A DNA stretch of 64,000 nucleotides from Enoplolaimus lenunculus (GCA_030248215.1 JASANG010000209.1:1-64000); one strand, 5' to 3'. Counted from the stretch's first letter, positions 11,235 through 23,162 are shown. Translations and numbers: made by a program. The notes: generated from the letters alone by a model not told the origin.

Positions 11235-13704
11235 TCAGCTTCCTGTACCAACTATTTGAATTTGTCGTGATTTTCCTTTCAAATATTTTTCAAGTTCCTA
11301 AAACAAAACAATAAATTAGATTTAATTTGCTTCCTTGAGTTGAGTTTCTACTGGATTCACCGATGTAAAAAACCAATGTTACTTTTAGGGCCGTAATAGT
11401 TGATTAAGCGTATACCTGAGCCTAATGCGAGGTTCACGCTATAACTGAGGCAGGTTGGAACACGTTTTGTCCAAGTTGATTTGACGTCAACATATAATTT
11501 TGTGATCTGAATAGCGGTTATGTAGACAAAATATGATTGTCACAACACACTGACTTACAAATCACTGATCTCAAGAGATCATCGTATACAAATAGCCATT
11601 TGTCATATGGTACTGCGGGACATTTATGCGAATATCATATGGTATTCTAAAATTTTACTAAATATCATATGATATTATGCTGGACAATGGAATTTGTGCA
11701 CGCTAATAAAACAACATAAATGTCCAGTAATGCAGCATTATATGATTTCGAAAGTTGAATTAGTTTCTACGTTTCTGTTTCTCGCTGAATTTTTTCCAAA
11801 ATATGTTCCTAAGTACAAATAATTCAAATTTCAAATTTCAGTATCATATGACTTAGTACAGGACAATCAAGCTAGTCTACCATAACTTTGCAGACATTTT
11901 GAAACATATCATATGATACTCACAGACAATATTTGGAATATCATATGATATAGCAGTATAAGTAGTAGATGTTAATACATCAGGATAGCAGACAATTCAA
12001 ATTTTTTGAATCTGATAGCGGATAAACGGTCAGACAAATTGTTACCAGCTATAGTCATAGGGACAAAACATGTTCCAGGCTGCCCAAGTTATAACGTGAA
12101 CCCCGCATAAGCTTAAGCAAAAAACGTAGTCTAGAATGTAAGCCCACTTTTTACAAATACACCAGAAACCGGGACGGCCCTAAAAGTCAAATGTGACTCT
12201 ACGATTCGAATGCCAGCTTAAAATATGTGCTTACCCCTGCTTCAAACGAGTTTTTATGCAAAATACAAAATATTCATGTGAGAAAAGGTTAAAGGCAAAA
12301 TTTTCAACTGCTGTTTTGATATTTTGCGTTGTGTATGAATAAGCAATAGCTGCGGTAACAAGTGGAAACTCAAATCTATAGTTGTAATCAGGCCCGTAGC
12401 CAGCTCACCTTGCTAGGGGGGACTCAAAATGTTTCAGCAGGGGCATTCAAGGGTGTTCAATGAGTTGCGAGTAAGGTTGAAAACTTTCTAGGGGGAGATT
12501 TTTTCGAGGGGTGCTGACCGCCCCCCCGGCCCCTTGACTACGGACCCAGTTGTTATATGGATTTCGACGGTTCTACAATGTACCTGGTCCTTTAATTCGC
12601 GTAAAATATCAATAGACTGTTCTTTAAACTGGGGATCTTTGGTCGGATCATCGTGAACTTCAAACTTTAAGTTCTGCAATGGTATACAAATTGCAAACAT
12701 TATTTCGACTTGATGGAAAGATTCAGAGAAAAGTACAGGGGTTAACCGTTTAAAATCCTGTCTTTTAACTGCTTTTGCAAGCCTAGTAAGTTTTGGACAA
12801 TGTTACTTTTAGGGCCGTAACAGTAGATTAAGCGTAGTCCTAAGCCTAAGCCGAAGCGTTGCAAAAGCGTATTACTAAGCCTAAAGCCTAAGCCTAAGCT
12901 TAAGCAAAAAATGTATATAGTCTAAATTGTAAGCCTACTTTTTTTACAGACCCACCACAAACCGGGACGGCCCTAAAAGTACAACACGGGCCTAAGTTTT
13001 AATGATCTATAGCCACCAGAGTGGCCGTAGCCAAATTTCAACCCCACACCGGTTCCTCTGATTGGTTGTTAAAGGATGTTCACTGGTCAGATTGCTTGAC
13101 CTAACCAATTATTTTAGTTCTCTTTGTTTTGCCAATTTAAAAAATAAAATGATATAACAGTTGAAATTGGGAATATTCATGTGAGAAAAGATTAAACGAC
13201 CATACTGCTTGGTTAAACACGTCATAAAACGTCATTTCATTTACCACTTGAGGAAACACCGACTCATATGCTTGTTTCCATAAATCTAAAGGGGAGCTAG
13301 CATGCAATTGGTTAATGTTTTCAACTGGTGGTGTACCTAAAACATATATACTCTTCTTTAAATAAACTATTAGAATATCATTCGTACTTCGTTATCGGGT
13401 AATGTTTTAGAGGGGTGAGCCAATGTAACGAACAGGGACGGAACCGTATTATGAGTTTATTCCTAAGACTAAGCCTAACCCAAGCAAAAACAAATTAGTT
13501 TAAAACTTAAGCTTATCTCTTCTAGTACCAAAGAAAAACGTTCCGCCCCTGATGTTCACATGGGCCGAAAATTGAGATAGATAAATGCAGCAAAAACCCT
13601 TCTAAGCTTCTGACCGACCTGCTGAAGTTCGTTTGGCTTCAGTAGACAATACCCTGATGTTTTTTGCTTCCGGTTATAATAATAATAATTATAATAATAA
13701 TAAT

Positions 13705-13735
<31 letters not shown>

Positions 13736-16700
13736 GTAATATTAATAATAGTAATAAATCGTTTCGCTTCGTGCAATTCAAACTGCGACGACACTGCCGT
13801 AGAACGTAAATCCGCTAGTAATGGTTTAAGCAATTTAGCAAATGGTCATTAGTTAAAGCACTAAAAGTAACAACTGTTTGAATAAGCTGATGCGTACCTA
13901 TTTCTTTAAAGGAATCAGCACCAAACGGAACAGATATTGGCTTGTTATAATCAGTTGCGATCACACTGCTAAAATCAACGAATTTGGTGGTATATTCATA
14001 TCATTGCCCAAGGCATACATTCGTTATTTTTCAGCCGTTGTGTTGTACTAACATTTTTCTTATAATGGATACTATAGACACACTTTATTGCTATGAAGAC
14101 AGTGCCCGAGCGGACAGGAGTGAGAGCCCCAAACTCTAGGGTTGGGGCTCCAGCGTAGAAGTGGATTGTGCATTTATGAATACTTGATCTGAAAATGCTG
14201 AGCTCACGCTCGTGTTTTACAGCTGAAACCGTTCCAAAACAGTTTCACAGAAAAGTTGCAAAATGATGGATATAGAAAGTGAAACCATCTATAAAATGTA
14301 CCAAACTTCACCCGCAATGCGAAAGTTTTTGACATTTTTAAAGTAGTAAATAACTTTATATTTATTTTAGGTAAAACCTTATGCAATCTTGATATGCTGC
14401 ACCCAGAGGAGACAACACATGGCACACCTCAACCGAAACTTTCTATGTTACTGTTCTTGACTATTTTGTTTCATAAGAGTTATATTATGTTAACCCTTTC
14501 TCACATGAATATTTTCAATTTCATATGACATACACTTTCAAGGTAAGATTCGATCCCCAGTCTCTCGGATGAGAGGCGTTTACGATGACCACTCTGCTAT
14601 AGGAGTTTGACGCTCGAGCCCGCGGGGGCTCTCACGTCTTGTAACGATTTTGCACTGCACATATATGTTAGAATTGTTAAACACTGCTCACAGTGTCTGT
14701 GTTGCTCAGATATTACTTGTATTTAGTTGCTCATAGTATACTCTATGAGTTAAAGGGTTAAGCAAAATTGTAAACCAGCGAGTGTAGCCGAGCGAGTAAA
14801 TTTGTTGGCATTAAGCGACCTGGTGGTAATTGTAAAGCTCTGTGTATTGACTAAAGCCACGTAAAAATCACGGAAATGTAGAATAGTGTCAAAAACTCGC
14901 GAGCAGCGAGAAGTCAGACGTATTTCAAAACTTCGGCGATTTTGTTTCAACCGACTAGGGGCCCATTTAAGGGTGGCCCTCTGAAGGGGGTTGGGGAGTG
15001 GCTGCTCCTGTCCTGTATGAAGGAAGAGTTTGTTAGAATATAGTTAATAATTAGGTTACGTGTTACTAGAAAAATAAATATATTTAATTGTCTATTGGAA
15101 ACAAAATAGAGATCCGTATAAGCAAGAGTGCATGATTCCCTTTAACAAGAGTATGCAACTGGGTACATTCTATGTAGAAAAATGTACCCAGCGCGCGTTG
15201 CATTATTGGCTTACCCACACCTTATTTGGGGGGAATCAAAATCTCCATCGATGTTGAAATTCATGTGCTAATGTATATACTAAAATGTGGTCCGATTATA
15301 ATTTCGGTGTTGGCTGGTGGATACATATGTAAAATAAACGTAAAATTGACCCCCCCCCCAAATGAGGGGGGTAGGCCAAAAACGCAACGCGTGCCGGTAC
15401 ATTCTTTAATACACAGAATGTACCCAGTTCCACACTCTTGTTAGAGTGATCATCCACTCTTGGTATAAGTACTGTGGACAGGATCATTAAAAACTCCGTG
15501 AACCACAGACCGGACCACATAATGCGAGACGGAAATGCTTACAATGTGGTCCGAACCGGTCCGGTATTGCAGGACAGTCTGTTCGGTCTAAAACTCGTCC
15601 AACGTTCTGATTAATGGCTTAATTACTGAACAACTGCAATTTTGCAGTTTTGATCTGTATTTGAGGAAGTATAGATTTCTCAAAAACCTTAAAATTCATT
15701 TTCAGCGAGTCTTCGCTAACAAAATTTTGCTCTTAAAACCATTGAAACTATATAAATGAAATTTTCAACAACCTATATGGTTATCCGTTATTGTTTGATG
15801 GGCCCATGTTACTTTAATCAGTGTCCAGGTTTCTGGTGGGTCTATATATAAAACAGTAGGTTTAGATTCTAGATTACATTTTTTGAGTTGGCTAAGGCTT
15901 AGGAACACATTTTTGCAACGCTTAGGCTTAGGCTTACGTTTTGGAATACGCTTAATCTACTGTTACGCCCCTAAAAGTAACATTGGCCGCGTGATGTATA
16001 TCAACGTGTCGGATCGAATCGCAGCGTTGAGCAGGCCGGCGCCGTACCGTTCCGGAAGTCATGACCGGTGCAGTTCGGTTCACATCACTATGTAGCGGCA
16101 GCAGCTACATTTGAAATTCTTTCAAATACAAGCCGAAGTAGGTTCAGTACTTCCTGGTATATATTTTTTCTTGAGCCATTAGCTCAGAAATATTTAGGCG
16201 TGCCATCAAAGTGAACCGTATAAATCACTAGGTTAGTTTAAAACACAGGAGCAGACTGTAAGTAAACGGTTCAGAATCAGTCGGAAAATCCAGGCGCTGT
16301 AGGTTCTAAGAGCCGCCAACAATTATGAATTCAACCAAACCGACGCGAAATTCCTTAGTATCCATGATACCCCTTGAGATCTTACCTTATTGCCGTGTGA
16401 AATAGCAGGTTACTTATTAGAACTCGGCCCTTTGTCACGAGAGCTTCGTTGTTAGAGCAATAGAACTAAAAACAGCGAATCAAATCTATGATTAGGACCA
16501 ATATTCTCAAATGTGAAGCGCATATCACCAGCTAGCGATAGGTGCTCAAACTGACAAAGTCGTGCAACTGCAAATGGGAAAGCAAACACAAGCAATGTGC
16601 TGAGATTTGAAATCACCGTTCACAGGTTCGAAAGTTACATCGCACGAACTGGTGACAGGTATTAGAGTTGAAAATACCAGTTCCGGGTTCAGGCGTTCTT

Positions 16701-19700
16701 TTAGTATTTTAAATCGAAAATAAACATAAATGAGTTTTAACTGCACTATAGAGAACTGTGAAAAGTTGAGAATTTTCCTTCTGGTTCAGCCCAAATCTCA
16801 GCTTTCGCTAAGGCCGTATTCAATGTTACGCCGAATAGCCGGAATCAGTGACGCGAAGTTTTCAGCAGTTTTACAAAAGTTGTTTCGTTTTGTACGTCTT
16901 GTTTTAACCTTTGGTACAACTTTCAGGTGCTAAATTATCGGGATTCTTCAAAAAATAGCCAAAACCTAATTCTAGCAACGCGTTGAAATATTTGTTAAAA
17001 ATTACAAAATAAACATGATTTTAGCTATATTCCTATTCTCCGACTCCGGTATTTATCACTTTAAAAGTTAAACATTTTTGAATATGTTATACATTTAGCT
17101 AACCTGTAAGGTCGCACCGTAGTAGTGTGCCAAAAAACGAATAGTTTTCGATATAAGCTTTTTAATCTCTGGATCCATCATTTGAAAAGTGTCGTACTTG
17201 CTGCCGACTATTGCTAATGGAATTGGAAACGGTTTAATCAGTTGTTTATCCTCAAAATGAAATGAAAAGTTTGCGAATATTTGTTTCTATTATTAGTGTT
17301 TCAGATGAATTCAGTATAGACAGTTTTATTTCATCTATTCACACTAACAATAGAAATAGTGGCACGTTAATTTAGAACTAGAGTACGGAAACATTAAATA
17401 AAACGGTTTATGTGAAGATCAGGGGAGAAAAGGTTTTCTGTGGGACTAAAGCTTAAGCTTTAGACTAATTTTTGCTTGGTTTAGGCTTAGGCTTAGGCTT
17501 CGGCTTAGGAATGTGCTCATTCTAACGCTTAGGCTTAGGCTTTAGCTTAGGCTTATGCTTAGGAATATGCTTTAATTACATTTCCACCCGTGTTCTTTAC
17601 ATTGGCCACTACATTGTCCTGTAAATATCAACGCTAGTTTTTGCTTTAGTTGTTCGGGCTCATGTAAAGATGAAACAAGGATCGTTTTTCCGCTGGACTG
17701 CAATAGATTAAGCTTAAACTTTGTACTAATTTTTTGGTTAGGCTTAGCCTTAAGCTTTAGGAACATGCTTATCAGCCCTGTTCTATACGTTGTTCGTTTG
17801 TTGTTCGGAAACTCTGAATATTTCAACACTTTTATGTCCATACCAAGCTAGAATCTCTAGTATGGTTCAAAATTAACGCATGCAAAAACGTGTATATACT
17901 ACATATTCATTTCCGATTTTATGTTTGCTTTTCTTGAGTTTTAGCCACTGTTTCGTTTATTTTCTGTTTCAAATATCTTACTAACTGCTATTGCTATTTT
18001 TGTCAGTGTTACTTTTAGGGCCGTAGCAGTAGACTAATTAAGCGTATTCCTAAGCCTAAGCCTAAGCTTAAGCGTTAACAAACCGTATTCTTAAGCCTAA
18101 GCCTAAGCCAAAGCGTTGCAAAAGCGTATTCCTAAGCCTAAGCCAATACAAAAAATCGTAGTCTAAAATGTAAGCCTACTCTTTTACCGACCCACCAGAA
18201 ACCAGAACGACCCTAAAAGTAACATAGACCACTGTTTTAATATAATCGTTGCCAATTGCATTCACCTGAATATCTTCACCAATTCTGTGCCATGTTTTGC
18301 GAACCAGAGCTTTTTTCGTCGCCGAATCACACTTTTCCAACACTTTGGCCAAAGCTTCAGCGGATCGATTGATGCAGGCTTCAAATGTGACCCATAACGC
18401 TTCAGGTTTTGACAAATCCAAAAATATGACAAATGCGAAATCTCTACAATTAAAAATGATATTCATGAAAACATTTGCATCTGTGTATGAGTTTGAAAAA
18501 CTGTTAAAATTTACCTACGGCGCTGAGTTCCGTATTCTAATTTTGGTCCATGTATAGAACACGGCCCGATCGTTGGCCGGCTGGGATATAATAGAGTCAG
18601 TTTAAGCTTTAGACTAATTTTTTGGCTTAGGCTTAGGCTTAGGTTTAAGCTTAGGCTTGGGAATAGGCTCATCCATGCGTTAAGGCTTAGGCTTAGGATT
18701 AGGCTTAGGAATATGCTTATACTGCTGTTCCGGCCTTGTTCTATACATGGGCCCTAAATTTCATGTCTGATCACTCGCGTAGTAACGACATATATATTTA
18801 ACTTACAGGATATTCTCTGGCGACAATGGTATTTGTAAAAGATCCAATAAAAATGTCGCACCACCAAGTTCCCAAACGTGTCCGATTTGTTTTACCTGTT
18901 AAAACAGTGTTCACAATGTGGGGCCAATGTAAAGAACAGTGGCGGAACAGTATTATCAGCATATCCCTAAGCCTAAGCATAACCCTAAGCCTAAAGCCAA
19001 AGCGTAAGAATGAGTTTATTCCTAAGCCGAAGCCTAAGCCTTAGCCAAGCAAAAGAATTAGTCTGAAGCTTAAGCTTTACACTTTTCTAGTCCCACAGAA
19101 AAAAGTTCCGCCTCATATCTTAACATGGACCACAATTTGATAAGTATATATTCAAACCACTGGTGTAATGCTTACCAAGGCTTGTACCTATTACAAGGCA
19201 ACAACTTCGAGACGAGGGCGTTGGGATCCCGTGCCCGTCTACGGATATCTTAGCATTTCCAAGCCGAAAATTTATTCTAACAACATAATTTTGGCATATA
19301 TACAGACGAGGGCCGTAACTGTCATATATAAACATATTTTTAGGCCTAAGCTTAAAGCGAAAAATCTAAGCTTTCAGTGTAAAGATAAATGTATTCTAAG
19401 CCTAAACCTGTGCCTAAATAATAAAATGAGTCTAAAAAATCTTAGACTAACTCTATTGCAGTCCACGGAAAAGCGGTCTGCCCTTTAGCCATACCTGGGT
19501 CGCATATTTTGTGTTAGACAAATTTTTCTTACCCCGTCTATTAATCATTTTGCCACCTCTATAACAACTCCTTGTTGCCAGGGTGTTAGTTTCGGATGTT
19601 GTGGAAACGTTTTTCCGCAGCATCATTTTAAATTTGATAGGCTTTGCCTGTTGCGCTATAAGTAACCTGCCTGAAAACTTAAAGTACATAGCGATTCTTA

Positions 19701-22700
19701 ATTGCTTTAAAATCGTTTAAGCTTACCGATGCCTTAGCCCGGCGGCCGTACGTGTACTCAAGTGCAATTGTTGGTTTAGCGGTGTCGTCTCTAAAATATA
19801 TATGAACCCCGCAATATTTACCGCAGAAATTTTTTGTTGTACTTATAATGCGCGGGATCCATCATTAGTTTCGAAAGACAAATAAATCTCAATGCTTCCA
19901 TAGGTTGTTGTCCGCTTCTTGTCAGAAAAAATACGCATATAACAACGGCACATGTTACTTTAACGGGCGTCCAGGTTTCTGATGGGTACACTTTAACGAT
20001 GGGGAGTCAAATTGACTCTCTCGGAAATAGACTTTTCCTGACTACACAAACTGAGTCAAATTTGACTCCACCAGAGTACACAGTGAATCGAATTTGACTC
20101 TGGTGGAGTCAAATTTAACTCAGTTAGTGTAGTCAGCAAAAGCCTGTTTCCAAGAGAGTCAGTTTGACTCCCCATTTTTTACAGTTTATATAAACCAGTA
20201 GGTTTAGTTTCTAGATTACATTGTTTTTGCTTAGGCTTAGGCTTAGGCTTAGGAACTCATTTATGCAAAGCTTAGGCTAGGGCTTAGGCTTAGGCTTACG
20301 AACTCATTTTGCAAAGCTTAGGCTTACGTTTAGGCATAAGAATACGCGTCATCTACTGTTACGTCCCTCAAAGTAACATTGGCCCATATAACAGTTAAAA
20401 GTGATCGGATATTACGCAGACGTCCAATTTAGTGCCCGCAGTGTGTCGAGTAGGAAATTAAAACAGTTTTGAAACTTAATTTCAATTAGCTACACTGCAA
20501 AAAATGGTGAGTCAAATTGACTCTCTCCGAAATAGGCTCTACGGGACTACACAAACTGAGCCAAATTCGACTCCAATAGAATCAAATTTGACTCGCTAAA
20601 TCGCACGTTTGACTCTGGCGGAATGAAATTTTGACTCAGTTTGTGTAGTCCCGTAGAGCCTATTTCGGAGGGAGTCAATTTGACTCACCATTTTTGCAGT
20701 GTACAATTTTTGAAAACCGTACTTGGAAAAAGGCGTCCATGATTTTCACACAGCGGCGCAGTATAACGTGGACGACGCATAATTTTACGCAGAAAGTAAA
20801 ACTTTTTCAAAAAATACTAACGAAATTCCGCATTAGCAGTGCAAATATTTCATATTAGTAATAGTGGAACAGAAAACTTATGCCCAAATTACTAAAAATG
20901 TTATTTTGAAACTAAATTTTATCCATTAAACTTGGGTTGGTGTTCAAAATAAAACGAAAATGCTTGTCAAAAGCTAATTTACCCGCGGTCTGACGATTGA
21001 TCTTACCTGTCCAAAAACCGTAAAATCAGCGAAGATTTGCCCTAAAACAAATTTCAGACGTTATGATCTTTTGTTTTCAAGTAGATTTCCTTTCGACAAA
21101 GTGTAAACAGCGGCGTTAACTTAAACCTGCCTGGAGCTAAATCTTGAGTCTCTCAGAGTTGAAATATTGTCAAACAGGGTGCAACCGGAGTTAACAACTG
21201 TTCCGACGGTGAAGCCGGAATTTAAGCATGAAGTAATGCAAATTTGGCTACTAAAATTAGTGTTGAATTTGCCAAGTCCAGCAGTAAATCTAAAAAATGG
21301 TGTCTAAAAATTGTTTAAAGCATTGTATTTTGGCATTTAATGCCTGCTTTACTTTTGTGAAAATAGATTTATGAATCGTCCGCGTGCTGTTTTGATAATG
21401 GTTAAAAGCCTCAATCACACGTGCAAGTTTTTGCAGCAAAAACTTGAACGTGCAACGTGCACACGAAAGTTTGCTCACAAAGCAGCTTTGAAGTTTTTCA
21501 AATTATTTACTTCAATTCATGCTATTGAATATTAATTCGCACCTGTGAACGCAGTTTGAAAGTCGCTTGAATTTTTTGCACCTGTAGTTTGATTGGTCAA
21601 TCGGAATGTTCCTTTGAAAATACTTGCTGCTACAAGTATTTCGTGCGTGTTTTACCTGCGAGTTCTCGCTGCAAAAATTTGCACATGTGAATCGGACTTT
21701 ACTTTTACAACGGCAACATAACAGTATGAAAATGTTTCTTGAATTTGGGTTTCGATTCTATACAAAGACACTGATTAAAGACAAATATCATTAAGTCTTA
21801 CCGATAATTTACTTCCGAAACACAATATATGTGAATTTTCTTTTGAGTCTTCATTGTCTTCTTGGTTTCCTAAAAACAAAATCAATTATTGCAGTTAACT
21901 CTTTCTCATATATGAATATTGCCTATTGCATCTCGAAAAATTAAATTTCAAGTTAAGATTCGAACCACAAAGTTCAAATTTCCGCATTATAATGGAAATG
22001 AGTTGTCAAGCCATAGTTTTTGACTAATTTTTAGCACCTGGTGGCATATGTAGCAACAAAACTACATTTTATCGTTTAGTTGCTACTGAACCTTTTGAGT
22101 TTGTTGCGCATCAAATCGACCCGGTCCGGCCGTCATTTTCTTGGCCGAGTCCGTTTGGCTTGTTTAATAATTTGAGACGCTGTTCAAGTTACATTTTTTG
22201 AGCTGACCAAATTAGCGGCCCTGTATCACTAAATCTCTGCTAACAAACATTGCATTGATGTTTGAAAAATAAACATTTCTAACAACGGCCCAGTGTAAAG
22301 ATCAGGGGCGGAACGTTTTTCTGCGGCCTGCAATAGAGTAAGCTTAAGCTTTAGACTAATTTTTTTGGCTTGGTTTAGGCTTTAGGTTTAGACTAAGGCT
22401 TAAGAATATGCTCATTCTTACGCTTAGGCATAGGGTTAGGAAAATGTTTTTAATACTGTTCCGATCCAGTTCTTTACATTGGTCCTACAAGGAACAACAA
22501 CCATTTTTGCTATATTCCTACGCTTAGGCAGGACAATTAAGCTAAATCCTAGCGCAATGATAAGCATATAATTTAGCCTACGCTGTGAGACAAACAAAGA
22601 AATTCATTTAAAGTTTAAGGGGTTGCTCCAGTGCAGTTCCGAGCAAAAGTAGTCAATCCCTTCGCTGTACTTCATCAACGATAAAAATTACGTTAAGAAC

Positions 22701-22992
22701 GTTGGCCAATGTAAAGAACAGCGGCGGAACAGTATTGTAGGCATATTCCTATTCCTAAATCTAAAGCCTAAGCGTAAGAATGAGCATATTCCTAAACTTA
22801 AGCCTAATCCTTAGCCAAGCAAAAAAAAATTAGTCTAAAGGTTAAGCTTACTCTATTGCAGTCCGACAGAAAAACATTCCGCCCCTGATCTTTACATGGT
22901 GCCAGAACGTTAATCATACCAATTATTTCTTCATTTTTCTTGGCGTTTGTTCGCAGTTTATCAGCTGCCAGATCGAAAAGGTCTAATGGCAT
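11235..22992 (-). CDS. DYNC2LI1: Cytoplasmic dynein 2 light intermediate chain 1
   Basis: Subunit of the dynein-2 motor for retrograde intraflagellar transport, so it implies a ciliated animal. Exons on the minus strand: 22992-22920 (ATG, MPLDLFDLAADKL), 21869-21802 (HILCFGSKLS, P-loop start), 19790-19727 (KPTIALEYTYGRRAKAS), 18895-18807 (IGHVWELGGATFLLDLLQIP), 18443-18266 (FVIFLDLSKPEALW), 17250-17104 (PFPIPLAIVGSKYDTFQ...LAHYYGATLQ), 13968-13898 (YNKPISVPFGADSF), 13336-13245 (TPPVENINQLHASSPLDLW), 12673-12584 (DDPTKDPQFKEQ), 11297-11235 (ELEKYLKGKS...stop). Every junction among these is phase-consistent where adjacent, and the motif order matches the family. Two exons are tentative: about 19920-19822, which should finish the Walker A motif but gives KRTTT and does not read through cleanly, and about 15729-15632 (NFVSEDSLKM...), whose donor is poor. 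Introns carry many MITEs. Start chosen because it is the first ATG in a matching N-terminal exon. Confidence 0.9.
11371..12191 (-). mobile_element. MITE family A split by a nested insertion
   Basis: The left part (to 11429) has CCAATGTTACTTTTAGGGCC and the start of the core; the right part (from 12104) has the rest of the core and GGGACGGCCCTAAAAGT. The 674 bp between them is a family K element. Confidence 0.85.
11430..12103. mobile_element. Foldback element family K, nested in a family A copy
   Basis: Terminal inverted repeats of about 42 bp beginning GGTTCACGCTATAACTGAGG (11431-11472) and mirrored at 12061-12102 with a few mismatches. The interior holds repeated ATATCATATGATAT-like palindromes (near 11598, 11630, 11664, 11842, 11909, 11938). 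No coding potential. Confidence 0.75.
12268..12290 (+). mobile_element. Solo end of family F
   Basis: ATTCATGTGAGAAAAGGTTAA without the rest of the element; a second solo end lies at 13172-13196. Confidence 0.5.
12389..12549. mobile_element. hAT-like MITE family J beside the exon at 12584
   Basis: CAGGCCCGTAGCCAGCTCAC ... TTGACTACGGACCCAG. Ends 35 bp from the donor of a DYNC2LI1 exon. Confidence 0.8.
12794..12992 (-). mobile_element. MITE family A
   Basis: Both termini present (CAATGTTACTTTTAGGGCC and GGGACGGCCCTAAAAGTA). In a DYNC2LI1 intron, about 120 bp upstream of the exon at 12673. Confidence 0.85.
13419..13566 (-). mobile_element. MITE family B
   Basis: 148 bp with both ends (GCCAATGTAACGAACAGGG; GTTCCGCCCCTGATGTTCAC). 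Confidence 0.8.
13676..13757. repeat. (AAT)n microsatellite
   Basis: TAATAATAATTATAATAATA-type run in a DYNC2LI1 intron. Confidence 0.9.
14492..14760 (-). mobile_element. piggyBac-like MITE family F with tRNA-like core, old copy
   Basis: TTAA at both borders, ends CCCTTTCTCACATG and TTAAAGGG. The core is inverted relative to the other copies and more diverged. In a DYNC2LI1 intron. Confidence 0.75.
14890..15015. mobile_element. hAT-like MITE family H, truncated
   Basis: Inner TCGCGAGCAGCGAGAAGTCA and right end GGCTGCTCCTGTCCTG; left end not recognisable. Confidence 0.6.
15123..15462. mobile_element. MITE family G with 7-bp target duplication
   Basis: Family G (named here) has inverted ends CAAGAGTGCATGAT...CAACTGGGTACATTC and inner AACGCAACGCGTGCC plus C/G runs. 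GTATAAG flanks this copy at 15116-15122 and 15463-15469. Confidence 0.88.
15801..15988 (+). mobile_element. MITE family A
   Basis: 188 bp, complete termini, one TTTTGCAACGCTTAGGCTTA unit. In a DYNC2LI1 intron. Confidence 0.85.
17410..17607 (+). mobile_element. MITE family B
   Basis: Both ends present, right end CACCCGTGTTCTTTACATTG. In a DYNC2LI1 intron. Confidence 0.78.
17655..17792 (+). mobile_element. Chimeric MITE with a family B left end and a family C right end
   Basis: Left CTCATGTAAAGATGAAACAAG is B-like; right GCCCTGTTCTATACGTTG is C-like; core shared by both. Suggests recombination or template switching between families. Confidence 0.55.
18004..18230 (-). mobile_element. MITE family A next to a splice donor
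   Basis: Complete but for the first few bases; two GCCTAAGC blocks separated by GCGTTGCAAAAGCGTATTCC. Ends 35 bp from the donor of the DYNC2LI1 exon that ends at 18266. Confidence 0.82.
18545..18753 (+). mobile_element. MITE family C
   Basis: GGTCCATGTATAGAACACGG ... CCGGCCTTGTTCTATACATG with TTAGACTAATTTTTTGGC inside. In the DYNC2LI1 intron between 18443 and 18807. Confidence 0.85.
18922..19131 (-). mobile_element. MITE family B
   Basis: GGGCCAATGTAAAGAACAGT ... AAAAGTTCCGCCTCATATC; starts 27 bp from the DYNC2LI1 acceptor at 18895. Confidence 0.82.
19311..19500 (-). mobile_element. MITE family C/B, degenerate
   Basis: GGGCCGTAACTGTCATATAT, a worn GCCTAAGC core and GCGGTCTGCCCTTTAGCCAT. 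Family assignment is weak. Confidence 0.5.
19947..20384 (+). mobile_element. MITE family A carrying a nested family D element
   Basis: Termini GGCACATGTTACTTTAACGG and CCCTCAAAGTAACATTGGC. A D palindrome (19989-20185) sits at a TA in the second conserved zone, so D jumped after A. Confidence 0.85.
19989..20185. mobile_element. Palindromic MITE family D nested in family A
   Basis: CACTTTAACGATGGGGAGTC ... GACTCCCCATTTTTTACAGT, at a TA of the host element. Confidence 0.86.
20493..20701. mobile_element. Palindromic MITE family D, second subfamily
   Basis: TA on both sides; arms with GGCTCTACGGGACTACACAA. Confidence 0.88.
20702..21174. other. Intron sequence with no feature seen
   Basis: DYNC2LI1 intron 2; AT-rich, no inverted ends or coding-like frame found. 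21236-21801 is likewise plain. Confidence 0.5.
21175..21235. mobile_element. Family M, left end fragment
   Basis: CAGGGTGCAACCGGAG and a few CGG words; no right end. Confidence 0.5.
21897..21990 (-). mobile_element. Family F remnant
   Basis: AACTCTTTCTCATATATGAA at one end and a worn B-box-like AGATTCGAACC; the far end is missing. Confidence 0.45.
22287..22485 (+). mobile_element. MITE family B
   Basis: About 200 bp, both ends clear. Upstream of DYNC2LI1 exon 2 in intron 1. Confidence 0.83.
22704..22903 (-). mobile_element. MITE family B with 8-bp target duplication beside a splice donor
   Basis: AGAACGTT at 22696-22703 and 22904-22911 flanks a 200-bp element with both ends intact. The right duplication lies 8 bp inside the first intron of DYNC2LI1 (exon 1 ends at 22920). 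Confidence 0.88.
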
Positions 22993-23162
22993 ATTTGTAT
23001 CATGCAATAGTTACTTTTAACCATCTGACAACTAAGCATAGTCACAATATAACTTTTGGTTTATTGTATGGTAAACGTCATAAGTTCATTCCGCTAGATT
23101 TTTTGGGAATCATGTCTCATGGTATTTTCATAGTTTTGCAGCTCAAAGCTCTTTCGTGCGTA

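Noticed and set aside
19453-19689. Possible extra DYNC2LI1 exon (SETNTLATRSCYRGGK)
   Set aside because: The flanking exons join in phase and match the family without any residues between them.
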